In this document: positions 22,852 through 29,744 of the stretch, one piece after another
Position numbering within the stretch: the stretch's first letter is position 1
How the letters are laid out: every line of letters begins with the position of its first letter
Assembly (NCBI GenBank): GCA_050011095.1
Contig: JBEKJU010000010.1
Location: 1 to 29,744, forward strand
From: JBEKJU01 sp050011095
Lineage (GTDB): Bacteria; Desulfobacterota; Syntrophorhabdia; Syntrophorhabdales; WCHB1-27
Direction of reading: 5' to 3'
DNA length: 29,744 nucleotides
Notes under the pieces: model-generated
What the model was told of the DNA's origin: nothing
Database searches by the model: none
Seen by the model: the letters and a program-made list of their open reading frames with translations, nothing else
Program-made: the position numbers and the translations under genes

Positions 22852-24075
22852 ATGCTATATCCAAAGGGAGAGATAGTACATCAGAATCTATCGGCGGATT
22901 ATACGGATGTGCGCCGGCTCCTTTCGACCCTGAAGGCGGGCGGCTTTGCGGGGGTCGTGGTGGTCGAGGCGGCCGACAGGAAGGGGGCGTTTTTTCTTTC
23001 CTCCGGTAGGGTGATCGACGCGGCGGTCGGGGAAGAGGCAAACCCCGCGGCGGTCGTCGGGGAAGAGGCCGCGGACGAGCTTTTTGCCCTGTCGGAGCAG
23101 GCGGAGACGATGCTTCACGTGTATCGGCTAACGGAGAGGGATGTCGAGTTCTCCGCGGGCAAGCTCCGCTCCGAGGTCCTCTTTACTGGTTTGAGCACGG
23201 ATTTCGTGCGGATGGACCGGTTCCTCCAGAAACTCGCGGTCGACAAGGAAACGGGTTTTATCGAGATCTTCACGAAAAATAATCAGCCCCTCGGGGTGCT
23301 CTTCCTGAAGGACGGCCAGGAAGCAGCCCTTCAGGTGATCTCCGAGCGTGGAACCTCTTCCTTTTTCGAGCAGAAGGCCGTTCCCGCGCTTATGCAGGAG
23401 GTCATGAGGCAGGGGGCGGTCTTCAATGTCTACCGGAGCCTCCCGGCCGCGCCGATGAAAGAGACAGGGACCGCCGACGTGGACGTTGCAGCGTGCCGGA
23501 GCGCCGACGTGGATGTTGCAGCGGGCCGGACCACCGACGTGGACGTTGCAGCGAGCCGGAGCGCCGACGTGGATGTTGCAGCGGGCCGGACCGCCGACCG
23601 GAAGGTTCAGGCGGAAGAAGCGACCCCCGCCGGAAGGGTGGTGACCCTCGCCGAGAAACAGAAGGGTGGGGCGACGGCGGACGTGCGGACGGAGTTCGTC
23701 ACAGCCCTAAGTAAGGTTTTCGGCAAGATTCAAAGGTTCGCTGACGGTCTGGCCCGGAAGGGGGGCTTTGAAAGGGCGTTCAAGAGGGCCTGCGTGGAAA
23801 AATCGGACCTGTACCCGTTTCTCGACCCCTTTGAGGGACTCTTCGAATACAACGGCATGAAGATCAGGCTCGACGAGGAGGTGGAGACAGAGGATTTCGC
23901 CGTGGGAGTGGCCGAATGTCTGAACCTGTCGCTGTCATACCTCAGAAAGGAGCTTCCCAAAAACGCGGCCCTGCCGCCTGCGCTGAAAGGGGAGATAGAG
24001 TCTTGTTTCACGCATTACCATGATGTCATCAAGCGTTCCGGCCTTCAATCCGTGGTTCCCGCGACCCTGCGGTAG
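22852..24075 (+). CDS. Two-lobed DUF4388-like protein with a tandem-repeat linker
   Basis: A 407-residue protein with no signal peptide. Residues about 15-110 and 118-195 each look like a divergent DUF4388-type lobe (VVVVEAADRKGAFFLSSGRVIDA and GFIEIFTKNNQPLGVLFLKDG). Residues 205-255 are a low-complexity linker with four copies of a ten-residue TADVDVAAGR-like unit, encoded by a 60-bp tandem duplication. Residues 275-407 form a helical domain with conserved-looking aromatic and acidic residues (FLDPFEGLFEYNGMKIRLDEEV). The gene follows the Cache-HAMP gene by 32 bases with GGGAGAAGAGAG before the ATG. It is probably a partner of that sensor. Its biochemical role is unknown. Confidence 0.65.
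   Translation: MLYPKGEIVHQNLSADYTDVRRLLSTLKAGGFAGVVVVEAADRKGAFFLSSGRVIDAAVGEEANPAAVVGEEAADELFALSEQAETMLHVYRLTERDVEFSAGKLRSEVLFTGLSTDFVRMDRFLQKLAVDKETGFIEIFTKNNQPLGVLFLKDGQEAALQVISERGTSSFFEQKAVPALMQEVMRQGAVFNVYRSLPAAPMKETGTADVDVAACRSADVDVAAGRTTDVDVAASRSADVDVAAGRTADRKVQAEEATPAGRVVTLAEKQKGGATADVRTEFVTALSKVFGKIQRFADGLARKGGFERAFKRACVEKSDLYPFLDPFEGLFEYNGMKIRLDEEVETEDFAVGVAECLNLSLSYLRKELPKNAALPPALKGEIESCFTHYHDVIKRSGLQSVVPATLR
23473..23592 (+). repeat. In-frame tandem repeat, 30-bp unit in a 60-bp duplication
   Basis: Four 30-base units start at 23473, 23503, 23533 and 23563. Units 2 and 4 are identical. Units 1 and 3 differ at two positions from each other, and share GACGTT and a final AGC where units 2 and 4 have GATGTT and ACC. 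This shows a 60-bp block duplicated as a whole. Each unit keeps the reading frame and encodes a ten-residue (A/T)DVDVAA-x-R-(S/T)-like stretch. Confidence 0.85.
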
Positions 24076-24248
24076 CGCGAAAAGGAGGCCTTCGGCACCG
24101 GGAGTGACGCACGCTATAAGAGGAAGGGTGTTCGGATGGGAATCGACGACGTTTTTCGATTCACAGAAGAAGAGGAATGCCTGTCCTCGAACGGGAGGGC
24201 CTGGGTCATTCGATCCCGACCCGGTCCATTGTCATGAAATAACTTACC

Positions 24249-25154
24249 GTGGACAAGGAAAAATCGGCCAGGGAATGGTTTATTGAAGGCTGCCGATGCG
24301 AGGACGACCCGATCCAGATCGAAAGGGCCGTTGCCGCCTTCAGAGAGTGTATCAGGCTCGCCCCGTCACACGGCTTTGCCCATGCGAACCTGGGCTTCCT
24401 CTATCTTCGGATGAAGAGCTACGACGAGGCCCTGACGTGCTTCCAGAGGTCGGCCGACCTCGATCCGGGAAGCGCCGCGCCGTACAACAACCTCGCGCAC
24501 GTATACGAAAAGATGGAGCGGTACGGGAGCGCCCGGCAGATGTACGAGCGGGCCCTCGCAGTGCAGCCCACAAACGTCGACGCGGCAATGAATCTCGCTC
24601 GCATGTATGAGCTGGAGGGCGATTACCATCGTGCCGTGGGTCAGTACATAAGGGCCATAGAGATGACCCCCGACGACGTCGCCCCCCATTTCTCCCTCGC
24701 AGTCCTCTACGACCGTCACGACATGTTCGATGAGGCAATGGGTGAGTACCAGGCCGTTTTAGCGCTCGACCCTTACCACGTGAAGGCGCTTCTCAGGGTC
24801 GGAAACCTCCATCTCCAGGAGGGCAGGTACAAAGACGCGATCGTCTGCTACAAGAGGGCTCTCGTCATAGAGGCCGAGATCAGCGAGGCATGGAACAACC
24901 TGGGTTCAGCCTACGAGGAGATGGGAGATTACATCCGGGCGGAATCGGCCTATTGGCGGGCCTTATCCATCGATCCCTGCTCGGAGGACATCAACTTCAA
25001 CCTAGCAAAGATGCAGGTGCTCCAAGGCGTGGACCGCCTTAGCGACGCCGAGAAAAAGGGCGTCATCTGCCGGCTGAACTTCGTGCTTTCCGTCAATCCC
25101 GATAACAGGAACGCAGAAAGGCTGTTGGAGCAACTGGAAAAAAGAGACGGTTGA
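24249..25154 (+). CDS. TPR-repeat protein
   Basis: A 301-residue soluble protein built almost wholly of tetratricopeptide repeats, roughly seven 34-residue units from residue 20 to 250 (for example AHANLGFLYLRMKSYDEALTCF, AWNNLGSAYEEMGDYIRAESAY). The frame begins at a GTG at 24249 without a clear ribosome binding site, so the start is uncertain. No signal peptide is seen. TPR arrays bind other proteins; here the partner may be one of the DUF4388-type proteins upstream or the ATPase downstream. Its stop codon lies inside the left arm of the inverted repeat at 25152-25168. Confidence 0.85.
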   Translation: MDKEKSAREWFIEGCRCEDDPIQIERAVAAFRECIRLAPSHGFAHANLGFLYLRMKSYDEALTCFQRSADLDPGSAAPYNNLAHVYEKMERYGSARQMYERALAVQPTNVDAAMNLARMYELEGDYHRAVGQYIRAIEMTPDDVAPHFSLAVLYDRHDMFDEAMGEYQAVLALDPYHVKALLRVGNLHLQEGRYKDAIVCYKRALVIEAEISEAWNNLGSAYEEMGDYIRAESAYWRALSIDPCSEDINFNLAKMQVLQGVDRLSDAEKKGVICRLNFVLSVNPDNRNAERLLEQLEKRDG

Positions 25155-25415
25155 TACCGGGTTGCTTATCTTCGCCATCTCTTTGTTGTCTCCTCGTCGC
25201 CCGGGTACCCCACCGAAAGCGATGGTGGTGCCGAAGATAAGGGCTCGTCAGAAAATAAATGGGCCATCTGGCTCGTCTTTTTGTCCGCCCGCTTCGTTGC
25301 GAAAAGGTCATGTACATCCAGTACGTTTGGCCTTTCCGCGCCTCGCCGATCGGCCAAAAATCCTTCGCCATCTGACTCATTTATTTCCTTCCGAGCCCTA
25401 AGCAACCCGGTATCA
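25152..25415. repeat. ~264-bp element bounded by a perfect 17-bp inverted repeat
   Basis: TGATACCGGGTTGCTTA at 25152-25168 is the exact reverse complement of TAAGCAACCCGGTATCA at 25399-25415. A second pair sits inside: GAAAATAAATG near 25251 faces CATTTATTTC near 25377, each beside a CCATCTG motif. The element fills the space between two convergent genes. No flanking target-site duplication is visible. A minus-strand frame inside (beginning MSQMAKDFWPIGEARKGQTY) is open, but it lacks an assigned family. It may be a miniature mobile element, a dispersed repeat or a large cruciform. Confidence 0.6.
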
Positions 25416-25428
25416 GCTCTTCCGTCAC

Positions 25429-26910
25429 CTATCTTGCCGTGACGTTTTGGTGCCGCGTCAGCCTCGTGAGGATAACCTCCCTTATCTCGCTCCATACGAC
25501 GAGGGGATCGGCTCCCCACTTGGCGGTCAATTGCGGGTGTTTTTTCATGGCCTGAGCCGCAAGCACACCTGCCAGCTTCACGCGGTGCTCGTCCGACGAA
25601 GATTGGAACTGAGTGACAACGTCGAAGGGGATACCGAGGTCGATGCCATAGCGGCTCACCGTTATCTTTTCCTCGGTCCCGGTCTCATCAGGTTCTCCCA
25701 AAGCGGCCGCCGGCTCGGCCGGCGCGGATTCTTCACGGCGTTCCTCCTCCTGGGGTCTTCCTGTGAAGACGAGGACCTTCCTGCCCTCCTCTATTTCCTC
25801 GGACCCGTCGTGGCCCTCGGCGGCACGCGGATCGTCGCCGGTTGGCGGTGCGGCCTCAAGGAAGGGCGGTGCGGTCTCGCCGGGCGCTGAAGCCTCGATG
25901 AGGGGCGGGGCAACATCGCTGGCCGGCGGTGGGGCCTCGCCGGCTGGCACTACGGCAAGTGCGACACTGGTCGAAACCGTTTGTGCCGGCCGTTGCGCAA
26001 TCACCCTCGGCTCGTCGAGCTGCGCCGGCGCATCAGTCGGCTTTTCCTGCCTCTTCTTCGCGGTCGTCTTCTGACCGGGACGGGCGCCGAGTCTCTGAAA
26101 ACGCTCACCGATCTGCCTCACCACCTCTTGACCGATCTCCTCGAATCGATTTGTCTCTCCCGCCTTGAGGGACAGTTTGCAGATCTTGTTGATGAGCCGG
26201 GGCACGCCGTATTCGGAATACTCCCACAACTGGCCGATCGCCTCATCGGTGAAAATCTTCTTCGTTCCTCCGGCAAGGGCGAGACGGGCCTCCACGTAAT
26301 CCCTGACCATCTCCTTTGATCCCATCTTTTCCAGCGTACAGTATGTCCCGATCCTCTGGAAGAGGTTCGCCCGTTTGGGATGGGCCAGTTTCTTCGCGAA
26401 CTCGATCTGGCCCGCGAGCACGATGGTGAAGAGATTATTCTCGTCGGGCTGAAGGTTCGTCAATAGCCTCAATTTTTCGAGGTTCGAGGAGGGCATTGCA
26501 TTTGCCTCGTCCACGATAATGAGTATCTTCTTCCCCTCACCCATCGTATCGAAAAGGAGCTTGTTGAAGGCCTCAAGAAGATCGGCCTTTTTTTTCAACT
26601 CACACTGCCGGCCCGTGAGCTGGCCGATAATCTCCTTCAAAAGCTGCACGAAGGTAAGATCGGGGTTGACCACAAAGGCTATCCTGTACTTCTCCCGTTC
26701 GATGGAGTCGATGACCACGCGCAGCGACAGGGTCTTTCCCAGGCCCACGTCTCCGACGATCACCGAGATACAGTCGTTGCCCTCCTCTATGGCAAAAAGT
26801 GTCTCGGCTATGGCGTTTTCTGACGAAGTATGACACGAGACATACATGGAAGGGTCGGGGACATTGTCGAAGGGCGGTTTCTTAAGACCCCAATATTCGT
26901 AGTAACGCAT
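25429..26910 (-). CDS. ExeA/MshM-like AAA+ ATPase with long C-terminal extension
   Basis: A 493-residue protein whose first 280 residues match the ExeA/GspA/MshM ATPase family. It starts with the typical YYEYWGLKKPPFDNVPDPSMYV, has Walker A GDVGLGKT (residues 53-60) and Walker B ILIIVDEAN (about 130-138), and ends the ATPase part with YGVPRLINKICKLSL. Residues 285-410 are a Pro/Ala/Glu-rich, probably disordered linker, and residues 415-493 form a small helical domain of unknown type. No peptidoglycan-binding or membrane segment is seen, unlike ExeA. Such ATPases drive assembly of type II secretion or pilus machinery, but no such genes lie nearby. AAAAGGAGC precedes the ATG. Confidence 0.85.
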   Translation of the reverse strand: MRYYEYWGLKKPPFDNVPDPSMYVSCHTSSENAIAETLFAIEEGNDCISVIVGDVGLGKTLSLRVVIDSIEREKYRIAFVVNPDLTFVQLLKEIIGQLTGRQCELKKKADLLEAFNKLLFDTMGEGKKILIIVDEANAMPSSNLEKLRLLTNLQPDENNLFTIVLAGQIEFAKKLAHPKRANLFQRIGTYCTLEKMGSKEMVRDYVEARLALAGGTKKIFTDEAIGQLWEYSEYGVPRLINKICKLSLKAGETNRFEEIGQEVVRQIGERFQRLGARPGQKTTAKKRQEKPTDAPAQLDEPRVIAQRPAQTVSTSVALAVVPAGEAPPPASDVAPPLIEASAPGETAPPFLEAAPPTGDDPRAAEGHDGSEEIEEGRKVLVFTGRPQEEERREESAPAEPAAALGEPDETGTEEKITVSRYGIDLGIPFDVVTQFQSSSDEHRVKLAGVLAAQAMKKHPQLTAKWGADPLVVWSEIREVILTRLTRHQNVTAR

Positions 26911-27260
26911 GGAAAATGCTCCTTTTTGGCTGGCAGTGATGCCTTCATCGCGATGTTAGTTGTCATCCGCAGGCTTTCTTGTTCCGGCGGCCCGGGATGG
27001 CTCCCCTAATCTGCCCGTGCTGCTTGGTCAGACCTGCCGTCCACATTGTCAGACGCGTCATTATACCATCAGTGACATGCTATTGAAACAAAAAACAGTA
27101 CAGGGAAGGTCGCAGGCATATACTACCGCGCCCACCGCCGACGAGGGGTTTTACGGCCGGGGCTGTGGACACGCGGGCAAGTATTGGCTACACTATGTAT
27201 GGCCCACCGGCTCTTCCGGCACCTGCGGGGGGCTACATTACCTGCACAAGGGGAAAGCTC
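26911..27260. other. Divergent intergenic region
   Basis: This 350-base stretch separates the minus-strand ATPase gene from the plus-strand binding-protein gene, so it should hold both promoters. A good minus-strand promoter is listed separately. I cannot assign a well-spaced promoter for the plus strand. TTGGCT and TATGTA near 27185-27200 are too close to each other. No small gene or RNA is supported. Confidence 0.45.
27060..27068 (-). promoter_or_regulatory. Extended -10 promoter for the ATPase gene
   Basis: Read on the minus strand the sequence is TGGTATAAT, a perfect TATAAT (27065 to 27060) with the TGn extension directly upstream. The -35 region (TTTCAA, 17-base spacing) is poor, as is common with extended -10 promoters. 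The leader to the ATG at 26910 would be about 140 bases. Confidence 0.5.
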
Positions 27261-28481
27261 ATGGGAAAGCCTCTTTTGTCTGTGATATTTCTGGGGTTGT
27301 GGACCTGCCTTCTCTTCGTCGATCCGTCCTCTTCCGTCGCCCAGGCGATCAAGGTCGGGATTGTCGATACCTATTCGGGGGCCGCCACGACGTACACCTC
27401 GGACGTGCTCGACGGGTTCACCCTTGCCGTCCGGAAGATCAATGCCAAAGGCGGCGTACTCGGCAGGAACATCGAATATGCCACAAGGGATGAGAAATTC
27501 AAGCCCGATATCGGTTTGAGTATGGCAAAGGAACTCGTAATGAAGGAGAAGGTCGATATCCTCATGGGCACGATCAACAGCGCAACCGCCCTCGCTGTGT
27601 CCGATTTTGCCCGGAAGGAAAAGATCCCCTTCTTCGTGACCTATTCGAAGAGCGAGAAGATTGTCGGTGAAAAGGGGCACCGTTATGTGTTCAACATGAA
27701 TGAGAACACCCTGATGACAGGAAGAGCGGCGGCCATCGTCCTCGCAGGAAAGCCCTATGTGAGATACTGGATCGCTGGCGATGACTATGAGTACGGCCAT
27801 GCCATTGCGGAAGCGGTCTGGACCAACCTGAAAAGACTGAAGCCGAACGTCCGGCGCATCGGCGAGTCATGGTGGAAGGTGGGCGAGGCTGACTTCACAC
27901 CTTACATCACGCAGATCCTCGCGGCAAAACCGGATTTTCTCATCGTGGCGACAGGCGGGTCGGGCATGGTGAATTTCCAGAAGGCGGCCAAGGCCACGGG
28001 CCTCAGTCAGAAGGTGCCCTTCTACCAGCACACGGCAAACGAGCATTCGACGCTCCTCCCGCAGGGCCCGAGCGCGCCCGAAGGCGTTTACGGGACGGCG
28101 AATTACCTCTTCTATTACCCCGACACGCCTGAGAACAGGGCCTTTGTCAGCGAGTTCCGGAAGGCCTACAGGAGGTATCCCAGGATCGGGGCGCTTTATG
28201 GGTATATGACGGCCCAATTCATCGCTGAGGGGTTCAAGAAGGCGAGAAAGGTCGATAAGGAAAGGTTCATCGACGTCCTCGAAGGCATGACGCTGACGAG
28301 TCCTGTCGGTCCTTTGACGATCCGGGCCTGCGACCATCAGCTCGAGCTCCCCATGTACTGGGGCGTCACGAAGAAAGACCCGCGGTACCCTGACCTCCTG
28401 ATCTCCGGTGACAACAGGGTAATCGCACCGAGAGACTACATGCCGAACTGCGAAGAGGTCTTAAAGGGGCGGAAGAGATAA
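27261..28481 (+). CDS. Branched-chain amino acid-type ABC substrate-binding protein
   Basis: A 406-residue periplasmic binding protein. I place the start at the ATG at 27261 (GGGGAAAG just upstream), because a classical signal peptide follows (cleavage near VAQA-IKVG); an in-frame ATG at 27165 would bury it. The type I bilobed fold is shown by IKVGIVDTYSGAATTYTSDV, GGVLGRNIEYATRD and YLFYYPDTPENRAF. It is closely similar along its whole length to residues 24-395 of the caspase fusion at 15458-17920. No permease or ATPase gene lies in the window, so it may serve a remote transporter or act as a sensor. A hairpin follows the stop. Confidence 0.92.
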   Translation: MGKPLLSVIFLGLWTCLLFVDPSSSVAQAIKVGIVDTYSGAATTYTSDVLDGFTLAVRKINAKGGVLGRNIEYATRDEKFKPDIGLSMAKELVMKEKVDILMGTINSATALAVSDFARKEKIPFFVTYSKSEKIVGEKGHRYVFNMNENTLMTGRAAAIVLAGKPYVRYWIAGDDYEYGHAIAEAVWTNLKRLKPNVRRIGESWWKVGEADFTPYITQILAAKPDFLIVATGGSGMVNFQKAAKATGLSQKVPFYQHTANEHSTLLPQGPSAPEGVYGTANYLFYYPDTPENRAFVSEFRKAYRRYPRIGALYGYMTAQFIAEGFKKARKVDKERFIDVLEGMTLTSPVGPLTIRACDHQLELPMYWGVTKKDPRYPDLLISGDNRVIAPRDYMPNCEEVLKGRKR

Positions 28482-28484
28482 CGT

Positions 28485-28506
28485 CTGCCGCCTCTTCCGG
28501 CGGCAG
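28485..28506 (+). terminator. Hairpin after the binding-protein gene
   Basis: CTGCCGCC (28485-28492) pairs perfectly with GGCGGCAG (28499-28506) around a 6-base loop, four bases after the TAA. There is no T-run downstream, so it may be a transcript-stabilising stem or a weak terminator rather than a standard intrinsic one. Confidence 0.5.
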
Positions 28507-28838
28507 GCCTTCCCCCGGCCCGTGCCTTTGAGACATTTTTGTCGAAGGGGGTGACGGCAGCTGTCCCTTTTTGTCGATTGTCCCCTGACAGAAGCGGGCA
28601 CCGAGGCCCGAAGCACGCCCGCGGGCGGGGGGCTGACCCTGAATAGGGCGCTCGCGGAATCCCCATCCGGCTTCACATCAATCGCCGTATCAAGGACGCG
28701 CCAAGGCGCCATGGCAGTGGCGCGCACAAAATCCCCTTCCGGCTTGCGTGGGTGGCCGGCCTAACCCGTACCCCCTGGACACCCGTTCGTATCCGCGGAG
28801 AATAGCGGCACGATTATTGCTATGGCGTTTCCGACGGG

Positions 28839-28868
28839 TTGTGAAAGGAACCCCAAAGATGGTATATT
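28839..28868 (+). promoter_or_regulatory. Probable sigma-70 promoter of the efflux adaptor gene
   Basis: TTGTGA (28839-28844, four of six consensus bases) is 18 bases from TATATT (28863-28868, five of six). The start codon at 28956 would follow a leader of about 80 bases. The pair GCTATGG/CCATAGC flanks it, as expected of an operator, but this is unproven. Confidence 0.4.
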
Positions 28869-28955
28869 CCATAGCGAACAGCGGGCTCGAGAAACTCGAA
28901 CCTGAGTGCCGGTGAGGGCCTAAAGGGCGATTGCATCAACGAGGGCTATACAATA

Positions 28956-29744
28956 ATGGATAAGAGCGAACCGGAAGGGAAAGAATTGTCGACGGAAGGC
29001 CGGAAACCGAGATGGCCGTGGGTGGTCGTGGTCGCCGTCCTTGTTGTCGGTCTTGGAACGTACGCCTTTGTCGCGAGGGCAAAAAGTGCCGGGGCTCAGG
29101 CCGCCGCGCAGCGCAGCGCAATGGCCAGGGCCGTTCCCGTAGCCGCGGTGGCTGCGAGAAAAGGGGATATGAATGTCTATATCAGCGGCCTCGGCTCGGT
29201 CACCCCTCTCTATACGGTCACCGTGAAGAGCAGGGTCGACGGGCAGCTCATGGGGGTCTTTTTTAAGGAGGGTCAGGTAGTCCGGAAGGGTGAACTCCTC
29301 GCCACGATAGACCCGCGGCCCTTCCAGGTGCAGTTACTCCAGGCCGAGGGACAGATGGCGCACGACCAGGCACTTCTCAAAAACGCCCAACTCGACCTGG
29401 AGCGTTACCGCACGCTCTGGAAGCAGGACTCGATCCCGAAGCAACAGCTCGATACACAAGTGTACCTCGTCAATCAGTACGAAGGCGCCATCAAGACCGA
29501 TCAGGGGCAGATCGAAAATGCCAAGTTGCAACTGGTCTATAGCAGGATCACGTCCCCCATCAACGGGAGGGTCGGCTTGAGGCTCGTCGATCCGGGGAAC
29601 ATCGTGCACGCCACCGACACGACCGGTCTCCTCGTGATCACGCAGCTCCAGCCCATCACCGTGGTCTTCCCCATTCCTGAAGACAACCTCCCCGTCGTAC
29701 TCTCGAAGCTGAGGTCGGGCGTGCGCATGCCCGTTGACGCCTAC
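28956..29744 (+). CDS. RND efflux periplasmic adaptor subunit, MdtA-like (3' end outside window)
   Basis: The frame runs open from the ATG at 28956 through the last base, giving the first 263 residues. An inner-membrane anchor lies at about 22-41 (WPWVVVVAVLVVGLGTYAFV). A biotinyl-lipoyl half-motif follows (VKSRVDGQLMGVFFKEGQVVRKGELLATIDPRPF), then an alpha-helical hairpin (about 130-195) and the return lipoyl strand (YSRITSPINGRVGLRLVDPGNIV), then the beta-barrel start (LQPITVVFPIPEDNLP). This order is that of HlyD/AcrA family adaptors, closest to MdtA. It would link an inner-membrane RND pump to an outer-membrane channel; the pump gene presumably follows outside the window. Confidence 0.93.
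   Translation, partial: MDKSEPEGKELSTEGRKPRWPWVVVVAVLVVGLGTYAFVARAKSAGAQAAAQRSAMARAVPVAAVAARKGDMNVYISGLGSVTPLYTVTVKSRVDGQLMGVFFKEGQVVRKGELLATIDPRPFQVQLLQAEGQMAHDQALLKNAQLDLERYRTLWKQDSIPKQQLDTQVYLVNQYEGAIKTDQGQIENAKLQLVYSRITSPINGRVGLRLVDPGNIVHATDTTGLLVITQLQPITVVFPIPEDNLPVVLSKLRSGVRMPVDAY

Larger units (their letters stand above)
28482..28955. other. Intergenic region before the efflux adaptor gene
   Basis: About 475 bases with no supported gene. It holds the hairpin at 28485-28506, a T-rich run near 28567-28573, and the promoter at 28839-28868. GCTATGG near 28819 and CCATAGC near 28870 form an inverted pair on both sides of that promoter, which could be a repressor site or chance. Confidence 0.45.

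Noticed and set aside
23473..23592. Regularly repeated 30-bp units considered as a CRISPR array
   Set aside because: The units are directly adjacent without spacers, preserve a reading frame and lie inside a gene. It is a coding tandem repeat.
25166..25519. Minus-strand open frames inside and across the inverted-repeat element
   Set aside because: They look partly protein-like (for example MSQMAKDFWPIGEARKGQTY), but they span the repeat arm or the stop region of the ATPase gene, lack a family, and cannot be told from chance.

Overview
The window reads as a chromosomal stretch of an anaerobic, GC-rich Gram-negative bacterium. My best guess is a deltaproteobacterium (Desulfobacterota, Syntrophorhabdus-like). 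This is inferred from a corrinoid methyltransferase operon with its reductive activator, a multi-sensor hybrid kinase, branched-chain-amino-acid-type binding proteins and DUF4388 signalling proteins. No rRNA, tRNA, CRISPR array or intact insertion sequence is visible.

Region 1 (1-2650) is gene-poor and eroded. It holds a frameshifted small gene on the minus strand (105-312), three short direct repeats resembling an IS21-family end (728-789), and a minus-strand group of three small unknown genes (1086-2027). Two of these are paralogues sharing a GDIRIP-x-DLR-x-EV motif.

Region 2 (2578-8711) is a tightly coupled operon behind a near-consensus sigma-70 promoter. It encodes a corrinoid protein, a UroD-fold methyltransferase, an ASKHA/[2Fe-2S] reductive activator of corrinoid enzymes, and a hybrid PAS/GAF histidine kinase. 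Together these form a methyl-transfer (possibly O-demethylation) module with its own sensor. No second methyltransferase is present.

Region 3 (8712-10951) holds a 57-residue orphan protein followed by a perfect 17-bp hairpin, a HAD phosphatase, a stand-alone glycogen-binding-like (CBM48/AMPK-type) protein, and an intergenic stretch with three consecutive hairpins.

Region 4 (10952-20711) is the most striking part: six co-directional genes, mostly joined by 1-4 nt overlaps, whose products nearly all carry export signals. They are an SLH/TPR lipoprotein, an LPP20-like protein, a GNA1162-FN3-beta-helix-TPR mosaic, an ABC-type substrate-binding domain fused to a caspase-like (C14) protease, a DUF4384 protein, and a secreted transglutaminase-like protein. 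The fusion has a visible His660/Cys711 dyad and the transglutaminase a visible Cys233/His282/Asp298 triad. I infer an envelope-located, ligand-sensing proteolytic or crosslinking system.

Region 5 (21025-25415) is a signalling set: two DUF4388/PATAN-like proteins flank a Cache-HAMP membrane sensor that lacks any output domain, followed by a TPR protein. A ~264-bp element bounded by a perfect 17-bp inverted repeat ends the region.

Region 6 (25429-29744) holds an ExeA/MshM-like AAA+ ATPase on the minus strand, then a free-standing substrate-binding protein closely related to the sensor half of the caspase fusion, then the start of an MdtA-like RND efflux adaptor that runs off the window.
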